Part shown: in pieces, positions 26,350 to 34,981 of the stretch
Layout of the letters: every line of letters begins with the position of its first letter
How positions within the stretch are numbered: the first letter of the stretch is position 1
NCBI RefSeq assembly: GCF_011493005.1
Contig: NZ_CP049156.1
Location: 2,294,001-2,358,000 of the forward strand
Direction of reading: 5' to 3'
DNA length: 64,000 bases
Source: Caballeronia sp. SBC1
Lineage (GTDB): Bacteria; Pseudomonadota; Gammaproteobacteria; Burkholderiales; Burkholderiaceae
The notes under the pieces: generated by a model
What the model saw: only the letters and a program-made list of their open reading frames with translations
Databases searched by the model: none
Told to the model about the DNA's origin: nothing
Program-made: the position numbers and the translations under genes

Positions 26350-27663
26350 ATGACTGTGAGCGCCCTTCCCGCCGTACGTCGCGTGGCGATCCTCGGCAGC
26401 AACCGGATTCCGTTCGCGCGCTCCAACACGGCGTACGCGACGGCATCGAATCAGGACATGCTGACGTTCGCGCTGCAAGGCCTTATCGACCGATACGACC
26501 TGCACGGGCTGCGACTCGGTGAAGTCGCGGCGGGGGCCGTGATCAAGCATTCACGCGACTTCAATCTTACGCGCGAGGCGTTGCTCTCCACCACCCTCGC
26601 CCGGGAAACGCCCGCCTACGACGTGAGCCAGGCGTGCGGAACGGGCCTCGAGACCGCGATACTGGTCGCGAACAAGATCGCGCTCGGACAGATCGATGCG
26701 GGCATTGCGGGAGGCGTGGATACGACATCCGACGCGCCTATTGGCGTGAACGAGCGCATGCGCAAGATCCTGCTCGAAGCGAACCGCGGCAAGTCCACGG
26801 CACAGCGCATGAGCGCGCTGGCGAAGCTGCGGCCCGGCATGTTGATCAAACCCACGCTGCCGCGTAACAGCGAACCCCGTACCGGCCTTTCAATGGGCGA
26901 ACATTGCGAGTTGATGGCCAAGCGCTGGAAGATATCGCGCGAGGCGCAGGACGAGCTTGCGCTTGACAGTCATCGAAAGCTGGCGGCCGCGTACGAGCGT
27001 GGTTTTTTCAACGACCTGATGACACCGTACAAAGGCCTTTCACGCGACAACATCCTGCGGCCGGACCTCACGGTCGAGCGGCTCGCTGCGCTGAAACCCG
27101 TCTTCGACCGCGACGCCGGGACGCTCACGGCCGGCAATTCCACGCCGCTCACTGATGGCGCGTCGGCGGTGTTGCTGGCGTCCGAAGAATGGGCCGCCGC
27201 ACGCAACCTGCCCGTGCTCGCTTATCTCACGCTCTCGGCAACCGCAGCCGTCGATTTCTTCGACAAGAAAGAAGGTCTCCTGATGGCGCCTGCTTATGCC
27301 GTGCCGCGTTTGCTCGAACGCGCGGGACTGGCGCTGCCCGACTTCGATTTCTACGAGATCCATGAAGCATTCGCGGCGCAGGTGCTGTGCACGCTCGCGG
27401 CGTGGGAGGATGAAGAATGCTGCCGGACGCAACTCGGGCTGGGCGGCCCGTTTGGGTCGATCGAGCGCAGCCGCATGAACGTCAATGGCGGGTCGCTGGC
27501 GACGGGTCACCCGTTCGCGGCGACTGGAGGACGGATTGTGGGGACGCTCGCCAAAATGCTGTCGATGCTGGCACTGGCGCCCGGCGACGCGCGCACGCGC
27601 CGTGGACTCATCTCCATCTGCGCGGCGGGCGGGCAAGGGGTGGTCGCTATTCTCGAGCGTTGA
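26350..27663 (+). CDS. acetyl-CoA C-acyltransferase (thiolase, FadI-type)
   Basis: A 437-residue thiolase. The nucleophilic Cys96 is in DVSQACGTGLETAI; the second active-site His lies in YEIHEAFAAQV; NVNGGSLATGHPFAATGGR carries the third conserved block; and the acid/base Cys is in ISICAAGGQG near the C-terminus. It completes the cycle by cleaving 3-oxoacyl-CoA to acetyl-CoA. Its length and N-terminus are closer to FadI than to the biosynthetic PhaA/AtoB forms. It lies 130 bases after maoC on the same strand and is probably part of the operon. Confidence 0.93.
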   Translation: MTVSALPAVRRVAILGSNRIPFARSNTAYATASNQDMLTFALQGLIDRYDLHGLRLGEVAAGAVIKHSRDFNLTREALLSTTLARETPAYDVSQACGTGLETAILVANKIALGQIDAGIAGGVDTTSDAPIGVNERMRKILLEANRGKSTAQRMSALAKLRPGMLIKPTLPRNSEPRTGLSMGEHCELMAKRWKISREAQDELALDSHRKLAAAYERGFFNDLMTPYKGLSRDNILRPDLTVERLAALKPVFDRDAGTLTAGNSTPLTDGASAVLLASEEWAAARNLPVLAYLTLSATAAVDFFDKKEGLLMAPAYAVPRLLERAGLALPDFDFYEIHEAFAAQVLCTLAAWEDEECCRTQLGLGGPFGSIERSRMNVNGGSLATGHPFAATGGRIVGTLAKMLSMLALAPGDARTRRGLISICAAGGQGVVAILER

Positions 27664-27836
27664 TGCCGGCTGGCGGGTTAATCAGGTTTTGTCGACGCAG
27701 CGCCTGAAGAAGATAAAGCGCAACGCCCCGGAATTTCCGGTCTCTCCGATCCGTTCTAAGACAAGGAAAGGATTTTGCCGTGAACTGCGCGACGCATACG
27801 CAGCCAAAGCAGAATGAACGGGCCACGGAGAACTTC

Positions 27837-28850
27837 ATGCATCGAGCACGACAGCGCCGCCAAAACCGCAAGCTGATCCGGGCAAGCGCCTGGGTCCCGA
27901 GTCTGCTGGCTGCCATCGCCCTGTCAGCCCTGTCAGCCCTGTCAGCCCTTTCCATGCCCGCCAGCGCGCAGGAGGCGGCCAGCACGGCCACGGCGGCCTT
28001 GCCTACGTCCGCTGCCACCTCTGCAGCCGGCCCGGCGCTCTCCGCCGGCGCAACGAGCGCACCGCCGAAGACGCCAGCGGCACAGGTCGGCAAGCTCCCG
28101 CTTGATGGCCAGGTCCGCTGGTTGAGCCACGCCGCGCTGAGCGGCATGCTCGCCAACATGAGCGATGCGGCGCTCGTGTCGCTGTTCAGATCGCTGGATC
28201 CGCTTGCGCTGCCGCGCTACCTGAAGGACGGTCCGAACGGTTATCCGTCGTATGAATTCACCATGCTGCGGCGTGAGCGTATCCATGGCAGATGGCCGGA
28301 TCAGGCCGATCACATGCTGGTGCGCATAACACGCGATCCGCTGCGAGTCTACGCAAGATGGCTGCCCGACGGCGCGCACGCGGGACAGGAAATTCTCTAC
28401 GACGAAACCGCGCGCCCCAATGAAATGTACGGCCATCTGGGCGGCCTGCTCAAGGTGATAGCGCTCTGGACGTCACTCAACGGCGCCCTTGCACACTCTC
28501 AATCGCGGCATTCCATCCGCGATCTCGGTACCGAGTACATCACGCAGCAGTTCCTGGCCGAAGGCAAGAAATTCGCGGACGCCGGGATCACGCGCGCCAA
28601 CGACATCGAAGTAAAAACGATTGAAGGTGCCCGCGTGGTCGCCTTCACTTACGAAACCCCTTCCGGGCAGCCCGAGTTCTATGCAAAGAAGGAAATTCTC
28701 GGGCTGGACCTGAGGCGGCCGTATTTCCGGACGGCGGAATCCTTCGACAACAACGGCAAGATCTTCGAAAGCATCGTGTTCCAGAACATCGTGCCGAAGA
28801 CGTTCGACAACACCGCTTTCAACCCCAGGAACCCGGCTTACAATTTTTAG
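27837..28850 (+). CDS. DUF1571-family exported protein
   Basis: About 337 residues of the DUF1571 family. A basic start (HRARQRRQNRKLIR) and a hydrophobic helix end at SMPASAQEAA, a signal-peptide cleavage region. The signal helix contains a threefold 9-base repeat (ALSALSALS). A low-complexity Ala/Thr/Ser segment (about 45-90) precedes a folded domain with RITRDPLRVYARWLPDGAHA, which resembles lipid-carrier or lipoprotein-sorting proteins in general layout; the function is unknown. A GTG at 27780 with a good Shine-Dalgarno is an alternative start, adding 19 residues before the signal sequence; the ATG at 27837 also has GGAG upstream. Confidence 0.78.
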   Translation: MHRARQRRQNRKLIRASAWVPSLLAAIALSALSALSALSMPASAQEAASTATAALPTSAATSAAGPALSAGATSAPPKTPAAQVGKLPLDGQVRWLSHAALSGMLANMSDAALVSLFRSLDPLALPRYLKDGPNGYPSYEFTMLRRERIHGRWPDQADHMLVRITRDPLRVYARWLPDGAHAGQEILYDETARPNEMYGHLGGLLKVIALWTSLNGALAHSQSRHSIRDLGTEYITQQFLAEGKKFADAGITRANDIEVKTIEGARVVAFTYETPSGQPEFYAKKEILGLDLRRPYFRTAESFDNNGKIFESIVFQNIVPKTFDNTAFNPRNPAYNF

Positions 28851-29026
28851 CCGCGCACCGGATTGCCGTCATGGCGGGCGCATGCGTGGCTTTTGGTCTG
28901 TTTTAAGTTTCGCCTAAGACTTGACCGGTACCCTGCCCCAACTTCTTCGAAACTTCCCGCACCGCTGCGTGGTGCGATCGACGCGCTGCACGACATAAAG
29001 ACAAGCATTAACGAAAGGAGTTCGTC

Positions 29027-29266
29027 ATGAACCTCCGCGACGCAACGGCTCCAGTGCGGGCCATCAAACGATTACTCAGTCACCACGAGATCGCCACGCT
29101 GCTGTTGCTGCTGCACGCGCCGATCGACGTGATGGCCGCGCCTCCCGACGTTGCCTCGCTGAGCGAATACGGCTACGTGGAGATGGTGTCGCCCACGCCG
29201 GGCGAGGCCAAGTTCCGCCTGACCGACGACGGCAATGCAGTGCTGCGCGGGCTCGGTATCAAGTAA
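29027..29266 (+). CDS. small conserved-looking protein of unknown function
   Basis: A 79-residue protein with a good ribosome binding site (aaaggag, 7 bases before the ATG). The first half is helical (IKRLLSHHEIATLLLLLHA). The second half ends FRLTDDGNAVLRGLGIK, which looks like the wing and last helix of a small winged-helix domain. That makes a DNA-binding or adaptor role conceivable but is only a resemblance. It stands alone between the DUF1571 gene and surE. Confidence 0.6.
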   Translation: MNLRDATAPVRAIKRLLSHHEIATLLLLLHAPIDVMAAPPDVASLSEYGYVEMVSPTPGEAKFRLTDDGNAVLRGLGIK

Positions 29267-29333
29267 ATTCGAAGTAGATTCGAAGTAAAGCCGGCCAGGA
29301 CGCTTTTCACAAACGCGTCAATTGTCGTGGCCC

Positions 29334-29372
29334 GTTCATGCGGCCTGTTCATGCGGCCTCTTCATGCGGCAT
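29334..29372 (+). repeat. three 13-base tandem repeats upstream of surE
   Basis: The unit gttcatgcggcct occurs twice exactly (29334-29346, 29347-29359) and a third time with two changes (29360-29372). Just upstream, attcgaagta is also repeated. The tract lies 80-120 bases before surE, so it could influence its promoter. Confidence 0.8.
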
Positions 29373-29452
29373 CTTTACGCTGCGACCCGGCATCGCGATC
29401 TCTGGAATAATCGATTGAGTGACGCTTTCCCTCAATCCAAAGGAGATTTGCA

Positions 29453-30244
29453 ATGCCTGCTTCAGTGCCCGCTCCCCGGCCCAGACTTGCACGCGTACTG
29501 CTGACCAACGACGATGGTATCGACGCCCCTGGCCTCGCCGTGCTCGAAGCGGTAGCGGCCGAACTCGCGGACGAAGTGTGGATCGTCGCCCCGGAGCACG
29601 ACCAAAGCGGCACGTCGCATTCCATCAGCCTGCATTCGCCGCTGCGCGTGAGCGAGCATGGCAAGCGTCGCTTCGGCGTGCTCGGCACCCCGGGTGATTG
29701 CGTGGTGATGGCCGTGCGGCATCTGATGCAGGAGGCGCCACCCACGCTGGTGCTGTCGGGCATCAACCGCGGGGGCAACCTGGGCGTGGAAACCATGTTC
29801 TCCGGCACGGTTGGCGCAGCCATGACGGGCTTGCTGCTCGGCTTGCCCTCCATTGCATTGAGCCAGACCTTCAGTGACCGCGACAACGTGCGCTGGGATA
29901 CCGCGCGCGAACTCGCGCCGGGCGTGATCCGCTCGCTGCTCGCTATCGAGCACGATGCGCCGACCTGCTTCAACGTGAATTTTCCGGATATAGACGCCGC
30001 TTTGGCCGGTCCGCTCACACCGACTCGCCAGGGCGTGGGACTGGTGGAAGGTATCGACGTCCTGCCACAAATCGATCCGCGTGGCCTGCAATATCACTGG
30101 CTGCGTTTCCAGCGCGGTCCGCGCGAGAATGCGGCCGACAGCGAGACAGCCGTGGTCGCATCGGGACGCGTGTCGGTGACGCCGCTGCAATTCGAACGCA
30201 CCGACGAACGCGCGTTCGCTGCATTGACGGCGGCTCTGACGTAA
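29453..30244 (+). CDS. surE: 5'/3'-nucleotidase SurE
   Basis: A 263-residue SurE nucleotidase, a metal-dependent phosphatase acting on nucleoside monophosphates. The conserved start RVLLTNDDGIDAPGL supplies the metal-binding Asp pair. PEHDQSGTSHSI, TPGDCVVMAVRH and LSGINRGGNLG are the other family blocks. The expected partners (pcm, nlpD, rpoS) are not beside it, so it may be a second copy. The Met start is preceded by aaggagatttgca. Note that the 30240-30315 spacer to the convergent sigma-54 activator gene contains a short direct repeat (gtttgcgaat twice). Confidence 0.93.
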   Translation: MPASVPAPRPRLARVLLTNDDGIDAPGLAVLEAVAAELADEVWIVAPEHDQSGTSHSISLHSPLRVSEHGKRRFGVLGTPGDCVVMAVRHLMQEAPPTLVLSGINRGGNLGVETMFSGTVGAAMTGLLLGLPSIALSQTFSDRDNVRWDTARELAPGVIRSLLAIEHDAPTCFNVNFPDIDAALAGPLTPTRQGVGLVEGIDVLPQIDPRGLQYHWLRFQRGPRENAADSETAVVASGRVSVTPLQFERTDERAFAALTAALT

Positions 30245-30315
30245 GAGACGGACAAACGGCGAGCTTTGGCTTCTCCGCTGCCTGTTTGCGAATGTTTGCG
30301 AATGTTCGAGAAGTC

Positions 30316-31707
30316 TCAACCCACTACGCGCGTTTCAGGTTCTTCGTCGAAGATCTGGAACTTGCGCATTTTTTCCCAAAGCACCTTGCGGCTGATGCCC
30401 AGGTGACTCGCGGTATCCTGCCGCCGCCAGCCATTCGCCTCCAGCGCGGTCAGCACGCGGTTGCGCTCATTCATGTCCCATTTGCTGCGGTCAACAATCA
30501 CTTCAGCGCTCAGCTCAGGCGGCACCGGCTGCGAGGTGCGGGCAAGCGCGAGCAGGCGCTGCAGTCGCGCGGTGTCCCACGATCCAACTTGCCGCACGGT
30601 CACGCCTATGCGCTCCGCCAGATTGCGCAGCTCGCGGACGTTGCCGGGGAAATAACTCTCGGCGACAGCATCGGCCAGCCAGTACGGCAACTCGGGCAAG
30701 GTCGCGAGTTTTTCCTGCCCCACTACCTGCGCGATGAACGACTTGAACAACGCAATCTTGTCGAGCGCCCCGCGTTCCTCCAGCGACGGAATCTTCAACT
30801 CGATCACCGCCAGCCGATAGTAAAGATCCGCGCGGAAGTCACCGTCCTTCACCCGTTGCGGCAGGCTCTTGTGAGTCGCGGCGACCAGCCGGAAATCCAC
30901 CTTGACCGGCGTGGCGGAACCAATCCGCGTGACCGCACTGTCCTCCAGTACCCGCAACAACTTGACCTGCTGATAAAGCGGCATATCGCCGATTTCATCG
31001 AGGAACAGCGTGCCGCCATCGGCCTGCTCGAAATAGCCTTTGTGCGCGATCACGGCGCCGGTGAACGAGCCTTTCGCGTGACCGAAGAACAGCGATTCGA
31101 ACAAACCGTCGGGGATCGCGCCGCAATTGACCGGCACGAACGGTCCCTCGGAATACCGCTTGTGCTGTTCGTGCAGCATCTGCGCAATGCGCTCCTTGCC
31201 CACGCCGGTTTCGCCATGCACGAGCACACTGGTGTCGCAATCAGCAAAGGTCTGCACTTCGTGCAGCAATGCCTGCATGCACTCCGCATTCGCGATCAGG
31301 GCGCTCGATTCTTGAACTTGCTCGCCATGCGCGCGTAGTTGCTGGGCAAGCTTCGCCACCATGCGGCGCAACTCGGCGCCCGTGAAATCGAGCGGCAGAA
31401 TATGGGAATAGTCAGTGGGGAAAACGCTCGTGTCACGCTCACGCGGCGCGGCGCCCACCCAGATCACCGGCATGCCGCGATGCGCTTCCCAATCGCGCAA
31501 TGCAAATGCGCCCGTGTCAATCACGCTCACGCTCACAATCGCGATTGCCTGGCGCTGGGCGTCCTGGCTCGCGGCAATCGACATGCCGTCGGCACGGATC
31601 ACATCGACTTCGAAACTCGACATGCAGCGCACCACCTGCTCGACGATATCCGCCTTGCCTTCCCACACGTAAATATCGAGGTCATCGATTTTTGTCGCTG
31701 GTCTCAT
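30316..31707 (-). CDS. sigma-54-dependent activator at the end of the tad locus
   Basis: A 463-residue bacterial enhancer-binding protein. The N-terminal 140 residues look like a receiver fold without the usual phosphorylatable Asp ([13 protein letters not shown] sits where it should be). The AAA+ domain has Walker A GETGVGKE, the sigma-54 loop GSFTGA (a GAFTGA variant), [13 protein letters not shown] for Walker B, and a Fis-type C-terminal HTH ending [18 protein letters not shown]. It probably activates the tad genes, being the last gene on the same strand after tadG. No clear -24/-12 element was seen in the first 300 bases upstream of flp. Confidence 0.92.
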   Translation of the reverse strand: MRPATKIDDLDIYVWEGKADIVEQVVRCMSSFEVDVIRADGMSIAASQDAQRQAIAIVSVSVIDTGAFALRDWEAHRGMPVIWVGAAPRERDTSVFPTDYSHILPLDFTGAELRRMVAKLAQQLRAHGEQVQESSALIANAECMQALLHEVQTFADCDTSVLVHGETGVGKERIAQMLHEQHKRYSEGPFVPVNCGAIPDGLFESLFFGHAKGSFTGAVIAHKGYFEQADGGTLFLDEIGDMPLYQQVKLLRVLEDSAVTRIGSATPVKVDFRLVAATHKSLPQRVKDGDFRADLYYRLAVIELKIPSLEERGALDKIALFKSFIAQVVGQEKLATLPELPYWLADAVAESYFPGNVRELRNLAERIGVTVRQVGSWDTARLQRLLALARTSQPVPPELSAEVIVDRSKWDMNERNRVLTALEANGWRRQDTASHLGISRKVLWEKMRKFQIFDEEPETRVVG

Positions 31708-31822
31708 TGATCAAGTCTCATGGCTTCTATCTGTTGGCTTCGCAGCCCGTTGCGTGTGTTCATCGCTTGGGCGTTGGTTACGTTATTAACGGCACCGGCG
31801 GCCCGTGAGTTCAATCATCCGT

Positions 31823-33613
31823 TCAATACTGAAGCTGTGACTGACCACAGGTCAGAGATAAATCGTGGATCGTGCTTACGCCGATCTGCACGCCCAGGAG
31901 TTGCAGGACCGGGACAAGGACCGAATCAAGTGCACCCAGTACGGGCGTCAGCAAATTAACGAGCGTGCTCAGCGTCGCGCTAACCAAGCCGGGGATCAGC
32001 AACTGAATCACCGCATTCAGAATCGGCACGGGCGTATTCACTACCAACCCGCCTTGCGAGATCGCCGTGGAAAGATTGGCCAACGCGTAGCTGATTACGT
32101 GGCCCGCACGGTTCGAGTTCACCGTTTGATAATCGTCAGTATTCCCTACGATGCCATCGAATATCAGCGTGGAGGTGCTGTCCGGCGGAACAACGGCCGT
32201 TATCGGCGCTTTCACCGAGATGGTGAGAAGGGGAATTCCCGGAGTCAGGATGTTGGGTACGGAAACCAGCGTGGCGGGCTGCGAACAATTGAACGCCGCC
32301 GACGCGGACATGTTCGAAGGCGGATTGCCCACGCACACGTTGGCAAGCCCCGGTTGCACGCCGACAACGCTGTTGCTCGCCGCTGCCGTCGTGGCGCATT
32401 GAGTGGACTGGAGCCAGGCGGTTCCGGGCGTGACCTCAAGTGATATCGGCAAAGTCAGCAAGGGCGTCGAACCCAGACCCGAAAACGAACCTGGCACGGC
32501 CCCCAGGCTCAAGCCGAGATAAGCGCGCACTTGCGATGACGTCGCGACGGTCCGCCATGCGCCCGCCGGCGTCTGCCCAGCCTCGCCTATCGCCAGCACG
32601 GGCGGCTGGATCACTTGCACCTGCAATGTCGCCGTTGCCACGCCAAGGTTCAGTCCCGTCGACACATTCACCGCTGACTTTCCTGCCTGTGCGATGTCGG
32701 CCGCGACGAACAGCGCGTCCAGTGGGCTGATAGTTGCAGTGAGCGCAGACTGGGTATCGGCGAGTCCGACTTGCAGGAGGCCCGGTGTACCGTTCGCCGC
32801 GCCTATGGCGAACATCTGTGAGCCAGGAATATTCGCGCTCACGACGGCCTGCAGCGCCCCAACCGCCGCCGATAAATTCGCGTTCGCAACCTGAGTGGTC
32901 TGCAACGCGGTGAGCATCAGATTGGCAAGTTGCGCAGCGGTGACGTTCATCGCAAGCAATTGGTTCACCGTACCCACACCCGCTGCCGTCACGAGGTCGC
33001 CAATCTGGATGCGCGATTGCGCAAGACCTGCGTAACCTAGCGCCGATATCTGCGCCGTGTTGATATTCGTACCGAGCATGGCGTTCAACAGGCTGGTAAT
33101 AACCGTCGGGTTGACGAGTGCAGTCGTCGTGCCAATGGTGAACGCCCCCACGTTGACCGCTTGTGCCAGCCCCGTCGCGCTGACTACGCGTCCAGCGCCC
33201 AGGAAGAAATAAGGCACTTGCTTCGACACCGTCACCTGCACTGCGTTACTCGGCGTAGCGTTCGCCGAGTAGTAGCTGGGACCTGCATAGAGCGTCGGGT
33301 CCCAGCGCCCGCACGTCGTGGCAATGGAGTTGCCTGACGCCGATGCATTGAAGCCATTCGCGCCCGCACTGCCGAGCGCAGTGGTGGGTGCACGGGAGCA
33401 GGCGTTGTCGACGACCTGCGCGCCTGCGTTCGCCGCCATGTCCGCCACGCTCTGCAACACGCGCCGCTGATAAAACACATTGCCCACATCGATAGCGGCA
33501 AGCGCCGCGACCGCTACCAGCAGCCAGAACGCCGCCAATACGCTCGCCACGCCGCGCTGCCGTTTGCGGCCGCGCGGCCCAGCTCTTCCTGGTGATGTCG
33601 GCAGGCGCATCAT
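31823..33613 (-). CDS. tadG: TadG-like pilus assembly protein
   Basis: A 596-residue TadG-family protein. The N-terminus RQRGVASVLAAFWLLVAVAA is the Tad-type membrane helix with a pseudopilin-like RG-V junction, followed by DVGNVFYQRRVLQSVADMAA, the DUF2134/TadG signature. The rest is a long Ala/Thr/Gly-rich exported domain with few recognisable motifs and a Cys near the end. TadG proteins are membrane-anchored components needed for Flp pilus function. It is one of the largest gene products of the locus and follows the DUF3613 gene by one base. Confidence 0.85.
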   Translation of the reverse strand: MMRLPTSPGRAGPRGRKRQRGVASVLAAFWLLVAVAALAAIDVGNVFYQRRVLQSVADMAANAGAQVVDNACSRAPTTALGSAGANGFNASASGNSIATTCGRWDPTLYAGPSYYSANATPSNAVQVTVSKQVPYFFLGAGRVVSATGLAQAVNVGAFTIGTTTALVNPTVITSLLNAMLGTNINTAQISALGYAGLAQSRIQIGDLVTAAGVGTVNQLLAMNVTAAQLANLMLTALQTTQVANANLSAAVGALQAVVSANIPGSQMFAIGAANGTPGLLQVGLADTQSALTATISPLDALFVAADIAQAGKSAVNVSTGLNLGVATATLQVQVIQPPVLAIGEAGQTPAGAWRTVATSSQVRAYLGLSLGAVPGSFSGLGSTPLLTLPISLEVTPGTAWLQSTQCATTAAASNSVVGVQPGLANVCVGNPPSNMSASAAFNCSQPATLVSVPNILTPGIPLLTISVKAPITAVVPPDSTSTLIFDGIVGNTDDYQTVNSNRAGHVISYALANLSTAISQGGLVVNTPVPILNAVIQLLIPGLVSATLSTLVNLLTPVLGALDSVLVPVLQLLGVQIGVSTIHDLSLTCGQSQLQY

Positions 33614-33614
33614 G

Positions 33615-34055
33615 TCAGTTCAACGCTCCACCGCCTAACGCGCCGCCGACTGTACCCACAGACGAATCCAGATGTTCCGGAATCGGATGGTCGAAGGACT
33701 TCAGATAACGCGCATACGCGGCACTCGCTTCCGCGCCCAGCATTGGCAGTGCGGGTGCCGCCAATTGACCGCTTCGCTGCAACGCGAGCATGCAGTGGGC
33801 GGCATCGCCGATCTGCATGACTGGTTGCAAAACAGGCTGCATGACTTGCGTGTCCGCATCCGGCTGCCCTACCTGAACCGCTGGCACTTCCCCTGCTTGC
33901 TCCTCGGGCTGCGCCGTCAGACGCGTCTGCGTCTGCGCCGACGAACTGGTGGCAATGGCCATCAAGCCCACCGCGGCAATCAATCCCGCACTCTGACTTA
34001 TCACTCTGGCCCACCCTTGCCTCGTCCGATACTCATTCATAGTTCGTCTCTTCAC
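33615..34055 (-). CDS. DUF3613-family exported protein of the tad locus
   Basis: A 146-residue small exported protein. The signal helix is SAGLIAAVGLMAIATSSSAQ. The mature part has Gln/Pro-rich linker sequence and then QIGDAAHCMLALQRSGQLAA and AYARYLKSFDHPIPEHLDSS, which is the DUF3613 core. It recurs in Burkholderia tad loci but its role is unknown; periplasmic assembly is a guess. A GTG at 34055 overlaps the tadD stop as GTGA, while an ATG at 34040 is the alternative start. Neither has a strong Shine-Dalgarno. Confidence 0.75.
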   Translation of the reverse strand: MKRRTMNEYRTRQGWARVISQSAGLIAAVGLMAIATSSSAQTQTRLTAQPEEQAGEVPAVQVGQPDADTQVMQPVLQPVMQIGDAAHCMLALQRSGQLAAPALPMLGAEASAAYARYLKSFDHPIPEHLDSSVGTVGGALGGGALN

Positions 34056-34963
34056 CGTGCAACCAGTTGCGATTGATTGGCCGACATCGCGGCGGGTTGA
34101 TCGTATGTCTGCGTCAGCGGCAATTGTGCGTTGAGTAGCGATTCGACCGTCTGCGGCGCGCGGGCCATAGGAACGCGTGCTTGTTCGGTTGTCACCGCCG
34201 CAACCTCGGCCGCTCGCGCGCGCATGGCTTGTGTCGAGGCCGCCGCGATGCGCTGCGCATCCGCGTGAATCGCCCGCTGCACTTCCGGCGAAAATTTCTG
34301 CTGCGCGACCAGCCCTTGCGCCGCGGCAGACTGCCCTTCGGCTAGCAGGAATAACGCGACATTGCTCAGGATCTTCGGATTGTCCTGCGCCAACTCCGCC
34401 GCTTTCATCAGCGGTACGCGAGCGCCCGCCACATCGCCGAGACGCAAGCGCGCGTAACCCAGATCAGATAGCGTGAGAGCGTCGGTTGGCTGCAAGTGCG
34501 TGGCAGCATCAAATTCTTCGGATGCCTTATCAAATTTTCCTGCTGCGCCGGCCAGCAAACCGAGACCGCGATGTCCGCGCGCTGCCAGTGGCGTGTTCAG
34601 CAATTTTGTATATGCATCGGCGCTGCCCTGGGCCTGGCCGGTCTGGCGCAAGGCGTCGGCGCGCAGCAGAATTGTGTCGGGCGTCGAGCCATACTGCTTC
34701 TCGTACGCGTCAATGTGCGCAAGCGACGCATAGAACAAACCCTGCGACTGCATCCGGTCGATCAGCGCGAGATACATGCCGGGTGTGTCGGGTGCGTCCT
34801 GTTTCTGCTGCGACGGCTGAAGCGCGGCCTCGCGCTCCGCCTGTATGCCGACCCCATAACCGCTTTCCATCTTCGACGCGCAGCCACCCAGGCCCGCGAA
34901 AACGGTATAGGCAAGCATCAGGACAACAGCGGGCAGGCGGTTCTCCATTCCGATCGTTTTCAT
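34052..34963 (-). CDS. tadD: TadD-like TPR lipoprotein
   Basis: A 303-residue lipoprotein with a signal helix and lipobox GLGGC (Cys28). It is followed by tetratricopeptide repeats over about 55-220 (GMYLALIDRMQSQGLFYASL; LNTPLAARGHRGLGLLAGAA; SDLGYARLRLGDVAGARVPL). TadD is the pilotin-like TPR lipoprotein that supports RcpA secretin assembly in the outer membrane. The C-terminal 80 residues are low-complexity Ala/Gln. It follows tadC by 18 bases and overlaps the DUF3613 gene. Confidence 0.88.
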   Translation of the reverse strand: MKTIGMENRLPAVVLMLAYTVFAGLGGCASKMESGYGVGIQAEREAALQPSQQKQDAPDTPGMYLALIDRMQSQGLFYASLAHIDAYEKQYGSTPDTILLRADALRQTGQAQGSADAYTKLLNTPLAARGHRGLGLLAGAAGKFDKASEEFDAATHLQPTDALTLSDLGYARLRLGDVAGARVPLMKAAELAQDNPKILSNVALFLLAEGQSAAAQGLVAQQKFSPEVQRAIHADAQRIAAASTQAMRARAAEVAAVTTEQARVPMARAPQTVESLLNAQLPLTQTYDQPAAMSANQSQLVAR

Positions 34964-34981
34964 GGCTTATCTCTTGAAAGT

